Source: Taishania sp964580465
GTDB lineage: Bacteria > Bacteroidota > Bacteroidia > Flavobacteriales_D > Crocinitomicaceae
Direction of reading: 5' to 3'
Length of the DNA: 30,396 nucleotides
Assembly: GCA_964580465.1 (NCBI GenBank)
Contig: CAZOKJ010000028.1
Location: 1 to 30,396 of the forward strand
Below are positions 1 through 7,543 of this stretch, in pieces. Position numbers and translations under genes: made by a program. The first letter of the stretch is position 1; each line of letters starts with the position of its first letter. Below the pieces are notes generated by a model. It made no database searches. It saw only the letters and a list, made by a program, of their open reading frames with translations, and was not told where the DNA came from.

Positions 1-43
1 CACGCAAAGACCGCAAAGATTATTTCACGCAGAGGTCGCAAAG
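1..43. repeat. Two copies of a dispersed CACGCAAAGACCGCAAAG-type repeat
   Basis: Positions 1-18 and 26-43 are 18-base direct copies differing at three positions (CACGCAAAGACCGCAAAG and CACGCAGAGGTCGCAAAG). The first copy touches the window edge, so the array may continue to the left. Short repeats of this kind are scattered between genes in many Bacteroidota genomes. I see no coding potential here. Function is unknown. Confidence 0.6.
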
Positions 44-134
44 TGATTTCTCATTACATTCGAAAGAACAGTTTTTTGTGTGTGGGAGAGATGGCAGCTA
101 TCGTCACTTCCTATGTTCCATTATGAAAATGTCT

Positions 135-161
135 TTTCGAGCAAAGCGAGAAATCTTTTTC
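135..161 (+). repeat. Dispersed TTTCGAGCAAAGCGAGAAATC repeat, copy 1
   Basis: The core TTTCGAGCAAAGCGAGAAAT followed by CTTTTTC recurs, with small changes, at 5171-5200 and 5213-5239. It lies in the non-coding stretch upstream of mtaB. The stretch between positions 44 and 241 otherwise shows no gene or promoter that I can support. Confidence 0.65.
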
Positions 162-241
162 CGCAGGAGTTCAACTCAATCAACTAGTCTTTTGTCTAAC
201 GTCTATTGTCACACCGTCATTCCAAAAAAAAACATTTTAAA

Positions 242-272
242 TTGGTGAATTGTTCAATTCTATGTAATTTTG
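242..272 (+). promoter_or_regulatory. Bacteroidota-type promoter of mtaB
   Basis: A TTG at 242-244 is followed after 20 bases by TAATTTTG at 265-272, a perfect TAnnTTTG -7 element. Transcription should start a few bases after 272, only just upstream of the ATG at 281, so the leader would be very short. The promoter also rules out the in-frame TTG at 206 as the mtaB start, because that codon lies upstream of it. Confidence 0.7.
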
Positions 273-280
273 CAGCCGTT

Positions 281-1585
281 ATGATACAGTTTAAGAAAGT
301 TGCGTTTTATACGTTGGGTTGTAAGTTGAATTTCTCTGAAACTTCGACCATTGCACGTAGTTTTGAAAACGCTGGATATGCGAGAGTGGAGTTTGAGGAT
401 ACACCTGATATTTATGTGATTAATACATGTTCTGTTACGGAAAATGCAGATAAAAAATGTACACAATTGGTGAAGCGTGCGTTGAAAGTAAATCCAAATG
501 CTTTTATTGCTATTATCGGTTGTTTCGCTCAGTTGAAACCGCAAGAAATTAGTCAAATTCCTGGTGTGGACTTGGTGCTTGGTGCCAATGAAAAGTTCAA
601 TATCTTGTATTATGTAGATGAAAAATTTGAAAAGTCGGGCTCGGCTCATGTGGCTTTTGAAAATATTAAGAAAACAAATGAATTCGTTCCTGCTTTCTCT
701 TATGGTGACCGTACGCGTTCGTTCTTAAAAGTGCAAGATGGTTGTGATTATTTCTGTACTTTTTGTACCATTCCTTTAGCTCGTGGTAAAAGCCGTAATG
801 CAAGTATCGCAGCTACTATTGCAGAAGCTGAAAAGTTGGCTAAAACGGATGTGAAAGAAGTGGTGTTGGCTGGTGTTAACGTGGGCGATTTCGGACAAGG
901 TGGTGAAGAAAATTTCTTTGGATTGGTGAAAGAATTGGATAAGGTGGAAGGTATCGATCGCATTCGTATTTCTTCTATTGAACCAAATTTGTTGACCAAC
1001 GAAATTATTCATTTTGTTTTGAATGAATCGAATCGTTTTGCACCTCATTTTCACATTCCTTTGCAATCTGGTTCTGACAAGTTGCTACAAAAAATGCGTA
1101 GAAAATACTTGACTGATTTGTACCGTGGAAGGGTGGAATACATCAAGTCTTTGAACAAAGATGCTTGTATCGGTGTGGATGTCATTGTTGGTTTTCCAGG
1201 TGAAACGGAAGAGGATTTTATGGAAACGGTTGATTTTATTAAAGACTTAGATGTTTCGTATTTACACGTGTTTACTTATTCAGAGCGTGCTAATACTACG
1301 GCTGTTAAATTGGGCGATGCCGTTCCAATGGAGGTTCGCAAAGATAGAAGTAAGCGCTTGCACATTCTTTCGGATAAGAAAAAACGTCATTTCTATGAGG
1401 AAAATGTTGGCTCTGAACGTACGGCTTTGTTTGAACAAGAGGAAGACGGTGGGATGATGTTTGGCTTTACAGAGAATTATGTGAAAGTGAAATTTACTTA
1501 CGACGAGACAAAAATCAATACGTTTCAACGAGTGCGTTTAACGGAAATTGACCGAGACGGAATAATGAATTGTGAACTCATCTAA
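281..1585 (+). CDS. mtaB: tRNA (t6A37)-C2 methylthiotransferase MtaB
   Basis: Radical-SAM methylthiotransferase that converts N6-threonylcarbamoyladenosine at tRNA position 37 to the 2-methylthio form (ms2t6A); cytosolic. The 434-residue product has the three N-terminal cluster cysteines C14 (TLGCKLN), C50 (NTCSVT) and C81 (IGCFAQ), then the radical-SAM triad C155, C159, C162 in GCDYFCTFCTIP. A TRAM-like C-terminal part follows. The TLGCKLN and NTCSVT motifs and the length fit the MtaB branch (family known for t6A) better than MiaB or RimO. The start at 281 is chosen because conserved sequence begins there and a good promoter ends at 272; an upstream TTG at 206 would add 25 unconserved residues. 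It is monocistronic and converges on the next gene with only two bases between stop codons and no visible terminator. Confidence 0.95.
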   Translation: MIQFKKVAFYTLGCKLNFSETSTIARSFENAGYARVEFEDTPDIYVINTCSVTENADKKCTQLVKRALKVNPNAFIAIIGCFAQLKPQEISQIPGVDLVLGANEKFNILYYVDEKFEKSGSAHVAFENIKKTNEFVPAFSYGDRTRSFLKVQDGCDYFCTFCTIPLARGKSRNASIAATIAEAEKLAKTDVKEVVLAGVNVGDFGQGGEENFFGLVKELDKVEGIDRIRISSIEPNLLTNEIIHFVLNESNRFAPHFHIPLQSGSDKLLQKMRRKYLTDLYRGRVEYIKSLNKDACIGVDVIVGFPGETEEDFMETVDFIKDLDVSYLHVFTYSERANTTAVKLGDAVPMEVRKDRSKRLHILSDKKKRHFYEENVGSERTALFEQEEDGGMMFGFTENYVKVKFTYDETKINTFQRVRLTEIDRDGIMNCELI

Positions 1586-1587
1586 AT

Positions 1588-2574
1588 TCACACCCAAAAA
1601 GCTGTTTTTCCGATTATATAACCTTTCGATTCTATAAAATTTTGAATGGCTCGCGTGTCCTTTGGATAACGTGCGATTAACACAATGGAATCTTGAATAT
1701 CATCGATGGATGCAATAGTTTGCCCAAATAGGGGAGTGGTGTACTGTTGATGATTCAAGTCGTACAGGTGGAAAGTGCATTGGTTTTCGGATAAAAATTT
1801 GGCACATAATTTACCTTTGTTGCCAACTCCAATAATTCCAATGGATGAAATGTGGCTAAAATGCTTGGCAAACCATTCTATTTTTAAACGAAAAAATTGT
1901 TCTTGTTGATAAAGAACTGAGTTGCGTGAGGTACGTTGTGGATGCTCTCTCCAAAGTAGGGTTATTTCGTTAATTCCATGAATGGAAAAACCTTGTTCGT
2001 ACCAGCGTAAACATAGGTCATAATCTTCTGGGTAATTCAAGGTGTGAAATAATTGATGCTCTTCAAACTCCTTTGTGCGCCCCATCCAATTGGGAGAAGC
2101 AACGATGCATTCTCTGTAAATGTGCTCATAAAAATCGTTGTTAATCACTCGTTCGTTGAGCCATTTTTCATAGGATTGATAACCTTCCGATACTTTTTCT
2201 TTTGAAAAATAACTTACTTTTCCCGTTACAATGCTTTTTCGAGGTAATTTCTCTAAGGCCTCGCGCATGGTATTCAAGCGATTGGGAGTAAATAAATCGT
2301 CAGAATCCATTCGTGTGATGTAGCTTCCTTTTGCAAGTTTGAATGCTTGTTGAAGAGCGGAAATAATGCCCGTTGAATTATTTTTGTAGCACTGAATGCG
2401 TTGGTCTTTACTTGCAAAACTGTCAACAATTGCTTGACTATCGTCGGTTGAATGGTCGTCGATAACAATTAATTCCCAATCATGAGCATTTTGTTTTTGA
2501 ATGCTTTCAATGGTTTCTTTTACCCACTTACTTGCATTTTTCATGGGCATGATGATGGAAATTAATTCGCTCAC
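1588..2574 (-). CDS. GT2 family glycosyltransferase with a C-terminal Rossmann-like domain
   Basis: The N-terminal two thirds of this 328-residue protein is a GT-A fold family 2 glycosyltransferase: ISIIMPMKNAS at the N-terminus, the nucleotide-binding IDDHSTDDS, and MDSDD as the metal-binding DxD motif. Such enzymes transfer a sugar from a nucleotide-sugar donor; the acceptor cannot be told. Roughly residues 240-328 form a separate unit starting IGIIGVGNKGK, a GxGxxG pattern like a dinucleotide-binding fold, which is unusual for a GT2. The start is GTG, two bases after the stop of the upstream helicase gene, so translation is probably coupled to it. An internal ATG nine codons in would delete the first strand and is less likely. 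No signal peptide or membrane helix is seen, so it should act on the cytosolic side. Confidence 0.85.
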   Translation of the reverse strand: MSELISIIMPMKNASKWVKETIESIQKQNAHDWELIVIDDHSTDDSQAIVDSFASKDQRIQCYKNNSTGIISALQQAFKLAKGSYITRMDSDDLFTPNRLNTMREALEKLPRKSIVTGKVSYFSKEKVSEGYQSYEKWLNERVINNDFYEHIYRECIVASPNWMGRTKEFEEHQLFHTLNYPEDYDLCLRWYEQGFSIHGINEITLLWREHPQRTSRNSVLYQQEQFFRLKIEWFAKHFSHISSIGIIGVGNKGKLCAKFLSENQCTFHLYDLNHQQYTTPLFGQTIASIDDIQDSIVLIARYPKDTRAIQNFIESKGYIIGKTAFWV

Positions 2575-2576
2575 AA

Positions 2577-4898
2577 CTAATCTACTACAGTGAGGTTGGC
2601 AAAACGAAGTAACAATGTTTTTGCACCAGCATGAGGGAAGAAAATTGTTGCTTTTTTATCAGCCCCTTGTCCTTCTATTTTGGTGATTTTTCCTTTGCCA
2701 AATTTATCATGTAAGACATTGTAACCAACTTTTAATGTGGATTCGCCTTGTGCTCCTCCACGCAATTCAGAAACAGGTTTCAAATTTTGTGGATTGGAAA
2801 TAGAATGCTTGTTGTCACTTGAAAGCGAGCGATTTAAACCTCCTGTTCTTCCTTCAAAACCAAGACCTAATGGACGACCTGAAGACAGTGATCGACCTTG
2901 ACCTCTTGAGGATTGCTCGTAATGCAAGAATTTTGGATTGATTTCAGAGATAAAACGACTAGGTTCAGAGCTACTTAGAGATCCAAATTGAAAGCGTGAC
3001 ACTGCATAAGATAAGGTGCATGTTTTCATTGCTCTGGTAACGGCAACGTAGAATAAACGGCGTTCTTCCTCTGTTTCAGAGCGTGTTTGTAGTGCCATTT
3101 GCGAAGGAAATAAATTTTCTTCTAATCCTACCAAGTAAACATGAGGGAATTCCAATCCTTTACTGGAGTGAATGGTCATCATTGTAACATGGTTTTTATC
3201 ATCTCCTTTATCTTCGTCAGCATCTGTGAGAAGGGCAACATCAATCATAAAATCGGCCAAAGAAGCAAATTCACCTTCTTCTTTTGAAGCGGTAAAATCA
3301 CGTAACCCACCGATTAATTCTTCAATGTTTTGGTAACGTTCCACTTCTTCCGGTCCTTTGTCTTTTTCTTGATACAATTCTTTTAGGATTCCACTTGATT
3401 TGGCAATGTGTTGTCCTAATTCATACGCATTTAACTTATCCAATTGTGCATTAAAGCTTTGTATCATTGTTGCAAAATCAATAAATTTTTGACGAGTTGC
3501 AGCGTTGATTTCGACAGGATATTGGTTGAAGTTTTGAATAATTTCCCAAATAGGAATGCCATAATTACTAGAAGCGATGGTCATTTTTTCCAAGCTAGTT
3601 TTGCCAATTCCACGAGCAGGATAGTTGATGACACGTTTAAATGCTTCTTCATCGTTGTGGTTCGTTGTCAAACGGAAATACGCCAATAAGTCCTTGATTT
3701 CTTTACGCTGATAGAAAGAAAGCCCCCCATAAATTTTATAGGGAATGTTCATTTTTCTAAAAGCTTCCTCGAATGCTCTGGATTGGCGATTGGTTCTATA
3801 GAGGATAGCAAAATCGCTGTAGTCAAGGCCTTCTTGCATCTTTTTATCGTAGATGCGGTTGCTGATAACTTTCCCTTCTTCGTTGTCTGTTAACGTTCTA
3901 ACTACTGTCAATAATTCACCACTTTCATTGTCTGTCCACACGTCTTTTTTGATTTGTTCAAGGTTGCGTGTAATAACGCTATTGGCGGCATCGACAATGT
4001 TTTTGGTGCTTCGGTAATTTTGTTCAAGTTTAAACAATTTGAAGTCTGGATAATCCTTTTTAAAGTTCAATATATTTTGAATGTTCGCCCCGCGGAAAGA
4101 GTAAATACTTTGCGCATCATCGCCCACTACACAAAGGTTTTCGTAGGCAGCAGCTAACATTTTAACAATCATGTATTGCGAGTAGTTAGTGTCTTGGTAC
4201 TCGTCTACAAGTATGTATTTGAACTTTTGTTGATAAAACGAAAGTACATCAGGAAAATCGCGCAATAAAATATAGGTTTGGAACAATAAATCGTCAAAAT
4301 CCATTGCTCCAGATTTAAATAAACGATCTTGGTAAGCTTTATAAATGCGGCCAATTTCAGGACGTTTAGACATTCTGTCTTCAGCCATTATTTCATCGTT
4401 TTGCAAGTATTGGTCAACAGAAATAAGGTTATTTTTAGCCGTAGAGATACGTCCATAAATTGAACTTGGTTTATATACTTTGTCATCTAAGTTAAATCCT
4501 TTGATGATTTCTTTCAACAAGCTTTTAGTATCTTGTGTATCGTAGATTGTAAAATTTTGCGGGTAGCCAATTCGCTCCGCGTTGAATCGTAAAATTCTAG
4601 AAAAAACGGAGTGAAAAGTCCCCATCGTTAAATGCTTGGCTTCACTTGCACCATAATGACCCATTCCACCCATTTCAACAATTTTTGAAATACGTTCTTG
4701 CATTTCTTTGGCTGCTTTATTGGTAAAAGTCAAGGCCAAGATATTAAATGGGTCGATTCCTTGCTCCATCATATAGGCAATACGAAATGTTAGTACCCTC
4801 GTTTTTCCAGAGCCTGCTCCAGCAATTACCATGGTAGGTCCATAAATATTTTCAACAGCAGCGCGCTGACTTGGGTTTAATCCGTCTAAAAAACTCAT
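2577..4898 (-). CDS. uvrD: UvrD/PcrA-type superfamily 1 DNA helicase
   Basis: ATP-dependent 3'-5' DNA helicase of the UvrD/PcrA/Rep family (773 residues), acting in nucleotide excision repair, mismatch repair or replication restart. Visible motifs: Walker A GAGSGKT at residues 27-33, motif Ia ALTFTNKAAKEM, Walker B VDEYQDTN, motif III VVGDDAQSIYSFRGA, motif IV QNYRST, and the motif VI region RLFYVAVTRAMK. The C-terminal part (YNVLHDKFGKGKITKIEG) matches the Tudor-like domain that ends PcrA/UvrD proteins and contacts RNA polymerase in the known family members. The start at 4898 (MSFLDGLNPSQ) is preferred over an alternative codon 60 bases upstream, since family homology begins there and the longer version would reach into the promoter. 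It is followed by the GT2 gene after two bases, an odd partner. Confidence 0.95.
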   Translation of the reverse strand: MSFLDGLNPSQRAAVENIYGPTMVIAGAGSGKTRVLTFRIAYMMEQGIDPFNILALTFTNKAAKEMQERISKIVEMGGMGHYGASEAKHLTMGTFHSVFSRILRFNAERIGYPQNFTIYDTQDTKSLLKEIIKGFNLDDKVYKPSSIYGRISTAKNNLISVDQYLQNDEIMAEDRMSKRPEIGRIYKAYQDRLFKSGAMDFDDLLFQTYILLRDFPDVLSFYQQKFKYILVDEYQDTNYSQYMIVKMLAAAYENLCVVGDDAQSIYSFRGANIQNILNFKKDYPDFKLFKLEQNYRSTKNIVDAANSVITRNLEQIKKDVWTDNESGELLTVVRTLTDNEEGKVISNRIYDKKMQEGLDYSDFAILYRTNRQSRAFEEAFRKMNIPYKIYGGLSFYQRKEIKDLLAYFRLTTNHNDEEAFKRVINYPARGIGKTSLEKMTIASSNYGIPIWEIIQNFNQYPVEINAATRQKFIDFATMIQSFNAQLDKLNAYELGQHIAKSSGILKELYQEKDKGPEEVERYQNIEELIGGLRDFTASKEEGEFASLADFMIDVALLTDADEDKGDDKNHVTMMTIHSSKGLEFPHVYLVGLEENLFPSQMALQTRSETEEERRLFYVAVTRAMKTCTLSYAVSRFQFGSLSSSEPSRFISEINPKFLHYEQSSRGQGRSLSSGRPLGLGFEGRTGGLNRSLSSDNKHSISNPQNLKPVSELRGGAQGESTLKVGYNVLHDKFGKGKITKIEGQGADKKATIFFPHAGAKTLLLRFANLTVVD

Positions 4899-4955
4899 TG
4901 TGTGTTTAGAAAAATAAATAAAAACGATTGTATTTAACGCATTTCGATGGTCACA

Positions 4956-4987
4956 CAAAAATAAGAAATATAAATGGAATTATCAAA
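4956..4987 (-). promoter_or_regulatory. Promoter of uvrD
   Basis: On the minus strand TTTG (4987-4984) is followed after 20 bases by TATTTTTG (4963-4956), a full match to the Bacteroidota -33/-7 pattern. The leader would be about 50 bases. The -33 element sits inside a 10-bp inverted repeat (4983-5010), listed separately. Confidence 0.65.
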
Positions 4988-5010
4988 TGAAAAATTAAGC
5001 TTTCATTTGA
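4983..5010. promoter_or_regulatory. Perfect 10-bp dyad overlapping the uvrD -33 element
   Basis: TCAAATGAAA (4983-4992) and TTTCATTTGA (5001-5010) are exact reverse complements with an 8-base spacer. Its position over the -33 element suggests an operator, but the AT-rich sequence makes a chance palindrome possible. No known regulator motif is recognised. Confidence 0.35.
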
Positions 5011-5090
5011 AATGTTTTGTTTATGCAAGTGTGCAATTTTTTTTAAGGATGGTTTTTATAAAAATCCTATAGAGGGTTTTCTCACTTTCG

Positions 5091-5127
5091 TTTCGACTAC
5101 GCTCAACGGAACCGTTCGAAATGACAG
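5091..5127. repeat. Dispersed TTTCGACTACGCTCAACGG repeat
   Basis: This belongs to the 'tttcgactacgctcaa' type of short intergenic repeat seen in many Bacteroidota. Its right end TCGAAATGAC (5116-5125) is an exact inverted copy of GTCATTTCGA at 5168-5177, so this repeat and the next face each other. The roughly 360 bases between the uvrD promoter and the peptidase terminator hold only these repeats; no gene is seen. Confidence 0.6.
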
Positions 5128-5167
5128 CTAAGCTGCCCCATGATACCCCTTGTTTCTTGTTAAATTT

Positions 5168-5239
5168 GTCATTTCGAGCAACGCGAGAAATCTTTTTCTT
5201 GTTAGGTGTGTCTTTACGTACAACGCGAGAAATTCTTTT
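5168..5239 (+). repeat. Dispersed TTTCGAGCRAMGCGAGAAATC repeat, copies 2 and 3
   Basis: Copy 2 (5168-5200) reads GTCATTTCGAGCAACGCGAG and then AAATCTTTTTCTT. Copy 3 (5213-5239) is a more diverged version with TTTACGTACAACGCGAGAAA. Both resemble the copy at 135-161. An apparent 70-codon reading frame across them is an accident of the repeats. Confidence 0.65.
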
Positions 5240-5261
5240 AAAATTTTCCGCTTTGTTTATA

Positions 5262-5300
5262 AAAAAATCCTCTGCTAAACTTGTTAACAGAGGATTTTTT
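5262..5300 (-). terminator. Rho-independent terminator after the S9 peptidase gene
   Basis: A 13-bp perfect stem (5262-5274 with 5288-5300, core AATCCTCTG/CAGAGGATT) has a 13-base loop. On the minus strand it ends in a run of T. It begins 14 bases after the peptidase stop codon. Confidence 0.85.
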
Positions 5301-5313
5301 CAACTTTATTTTT

Positions 5314-7437
5314 CTATTTATTATGCTCAATAATATAATTTAAAACTTTTGTCATTAGGTGGACTCTGTCCTTTCCGCTCACATTATGTGGGTGCATTGG
5401 GTAAGGGAAGAAATCTGCTTGAATGCCGTTGTTAACAAACTCTTGAATCAATGCGTAGTTGTGTTGCATAACTACTACATCATCTACCGTTCCGTGAATT
5501 AATAGCAAATGATCTTTTAAGTTTTTAGCGTGAGTTAACAAGCTTGCTTGTTTGTAACCTTCTGGGTTTTGTTCTGGTCTGTCCATGTAGCGTTCTCCAT
5601 ACATGATTTCGTAGAATTTCCAATCTGTTACGGGACCACCTGCAACACCACAAGTAAATACGCCAGGGTGGCGAAGTAACAATGAAGAGGTCATAAATCC
5701 ACCGAACGACCATCCGTGTACAGCAATTCTATTGCCATCAACATAAGCCAATGATTTTAAATAGTCAACACCGCTTAATTGGTCTTCGATTTCCACTGTT
5801 CCCAATTGTCTGTAAATTTGACTTTCGAAAGCAAAGCCTCTTTCAGCAGAGCCGCGATTGTCTACTGTGAACACTAAATATCCTTGTTCAGCTAACCAGT
5901 TCATCCACAAAGAAGAACCATCGTACCATGAGTTGGTAATCATTTGCGCATGAGGACCACCGTAAACGTAGATCATCACTGGGTATTTCTTAGTCGGGTC
6001 GAAATTACTTGGTTTAATTAAACGTGTGTAAAGTGTTGTCCCATCTTTTGCTGTAATGGTTGCAATTTCTGTTTTTCCAATTTTGTAATCTGCAAGAGGA
6101 TTATCACTGTTTAAAATAGTATTGACAATTTTTCCATTTACTTGATTGATTGTTGCAACAAAAGGCGTGCTGTGGTTGGAATACCCGTCATAATAATAGT
6201 TGCCTTTTGAATTAATAGCAAAATCGTGTGTTCCTTCTGTTGTTGTAACGAGCTTTTGTTTTCCTTTCAAATCAACTGAATAGATCATTGTATTTAATGG
6301 ATTGACGCCTGTTGCTGTGAAATAAATGTTGCCATTTTTTTCTAATAAAATATCTTTTACAACAAATTTGTTAGCTGTCAACTGTTTGATTAATTTACCA
6401 TTGAAATCATAGTAATACAAGTTATTGAATCCATCCTTTTCTGAAATCCACACAAAGTTGTTTGATTGCTGAGAAGGGAAAAATGCTGGATGTTCTGGCT
6501 CCACCCATTTGTCATTTGTTTCTTCTAAAAGCGTACGCACAAAAGCACCGCTAATTGCATCGTAAGTGTTTAACCACATGTGATTTTGATCGCGGTTTAC
6601 TTCAGCAATTACGACGTATTTGTTATCTGGAGTAAATGCTAAGTTGGTTAAGTAATCATCCTTCGCACCACGTGGGCTAATGTAAACAGTTTGTTTGGTT
6701 GCGGTATTGTAAATCCCCACACGTGGTTTTTCTGACTTTTGTCCAGTCATTGGGTATTTAATAGAACGCAAACTTCCTGGGGTTGTTGAAATATCTAACA
6801 ACGGATAGTCGTGCACTTCTGATTCATCTTTTTGGTAAAAAGCTAAAATTTGACCATTTGGCGACCAAAATAAACCACCAGAAATTCCAAATTCGCTACG
6901 TGCATAAGTGTGTCCAGAAACAATGTTTGGATCACTAAAGTTGGTTACTTGAATTTGTTTTCCTTGTTCATCGTTGATATATACATTGTTTTTAATGGTA
7001 TAAGCCATTTTCTTTGAAGCATCAGAGAAAACACCGTTTTCACTTTCTTCACTTAATTGTTGCACAACGGTTGCTTTTTTGTCAAATGGTTGCACATACA
7101 ATACCGTTGAACCATTGTCTAACAAAAAAGTTTTAGCATCGATCCATTTCATACCCGCAAACCAAGGAAATTCAGTTTTTTCCCAACTGTTTACTTCTTC
7201 AATGGATAGCCATTTTTCTGCTTTCTTGCTTTTAAGATCGCCCTTCATCAAAGTGAGGTAACCTTGCACGTAAGTATATGTTGTTTGGTCGGGAATCCAT
7301 TGAAAATTTTGAGCTCTTACAGGATAAAAAGCGCGGTATTGCTGCATAACAGCATCTTTCAATGTCAATTCTTTTTGAGCATGTAAAAAAGAAAAACTAC
7401 TGATGAACAGCAGTACCAAAAGACTAGTTCTTTTCAT
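5314..7437 (-). CDS. Prolyl dipeptidyl/tripeptidyl peptidase, family S9B (DPP IV-like)
   Basis: Exported serine peptidase that removes di- or tripeptides from peptides with a penultimate or third proline, typical of amino-acid-feeding Bacteroidota. The 707-residue protein begins with a Sec signal peptide (MKRTSLLVLLFISSF, cleavage after HAQ-like residues). An N-terminal beta-propeller follows (DPPIV_N region, about residues 80-430), then an alpha/beta-hydrolase domain. The catalytic triad is Ser577 in GWSFGG, Asp652 in HGTVDD and His684 in MHPHNV; the spacings match the family. The N-terminus-anchoring Glu region reads RSEFGI, with one Glu (182) where mammalian DPP4 has two; I cannot tell from this whether it releases dipeptides or tripeptides. 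It stands alone, with its own -7 element upstream and a strong terminator downstream. Confidence 0.92.
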   Translation of the reverse strand: MKRTSLLVLLFISSFSFLHAQKELTLKDAVMQQYRAFYPVRAQNFQWIPDQTTYTYVQGYLTLMKGDLKSKKAEKWLSIEEVNSWEKTEFPWFAGMKWIDAKTFLLDNGSTVLYVQPFDKKATVVQQLSEESENGVFSDASKKMAYTIKNNVYINDEQGKQIQVTNFSDPNIVSGHTYARSEFGISGGLFWSPNGQILAFYQKDESEVHDYPLLDISTTPGSLRSIKYPMTGQKSEKPRVGIYNTATKQTVYISPRGAKDDYLTNLAFTPDNKYVVIAEVNRDQNHMWLNTYDAISGAFVRTLLEETNDKWVEPEHPAFFPSQQSNNFVWISEKDGFNNLYYYDFNGKLIKQLTANKFVVKDILLEKNGNIYFTATGVNPLNTMIYSVDLKGKQKLVTTTEGTHDFAINSKGNYYYDGYSNHSTPFVATINQVNGKIVNTILNSDNPLADYKIGKTEIATITAKDGTTLYTRLIKPSNFDPTKKYPVMIYVYGGPHAQMITNSWYDGSSLWMNWLAEQGYLVFTVDNRGSAERGFAFESQIYRQLGTVEIEDQLSGVDYLKSLAYVDGNRIAVHGWSFGGFMTSSLLLRHPGVFTCGVAGGPVTDWKFYEIMYGERYMDRPEQNPEGYKQASLLTHAKNLKDHLLLIHGTVDDVVVMQHNYALIQEFVNNGIQADFFPYPMHPHNVSGKDRVHLMTKVLNYIIEHNK

Positions 7438-7466
7438 GTTGATGATTTTAGTTTTAACTATTTGGA

Positions 7467-7474
7467 CAAAAGTA
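7467..7474 (-). promoter_or_regulatory. -7 element upstream of the S9 peptidase gene
   Basis: The minus strand reads TACTTTTG, a perfect TAnnTTTG, ending 29 bases before the ATG. No TTG is present at the expected distance upstream, so only the -7 element is supported. Confidence 0.45.
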
Positions 7475-7543
7475 ACAAAAAAAATGCCAGATTTAACCGA
7501 AAAAGGATTTGAAAGAATTAGATGTAATTAAGAAGAACTACAT

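Noticed and set aside
206..280. N-terminal extension of mtaB from a TTG at 206
   Set aside because: The extension lies across and upstream of the promoter (-7 at 265-272) and has no family similarity; MIQFKKVAFYTLGCKLN is a normal MtaB start.
4899..4958. N-terminal extension of the helicase
   Set aside because: It would start inside the -7 element and adds 20 unconserved residues before MSFLDGLNPSQ.
5121..5333. A 70-codon plus-strand ORF
   Set aside because: It is made of dispersed repeats and a terminator hairpin, and its product has no coherent protein features.
7522..7543. Hairpin ATGTAATT/AACTACAT just after the PepSY gene stop as a terminator
   Set aside because: The stem is short, AT-rich with one G-U pair, and no clear T run follows on the minus strand.
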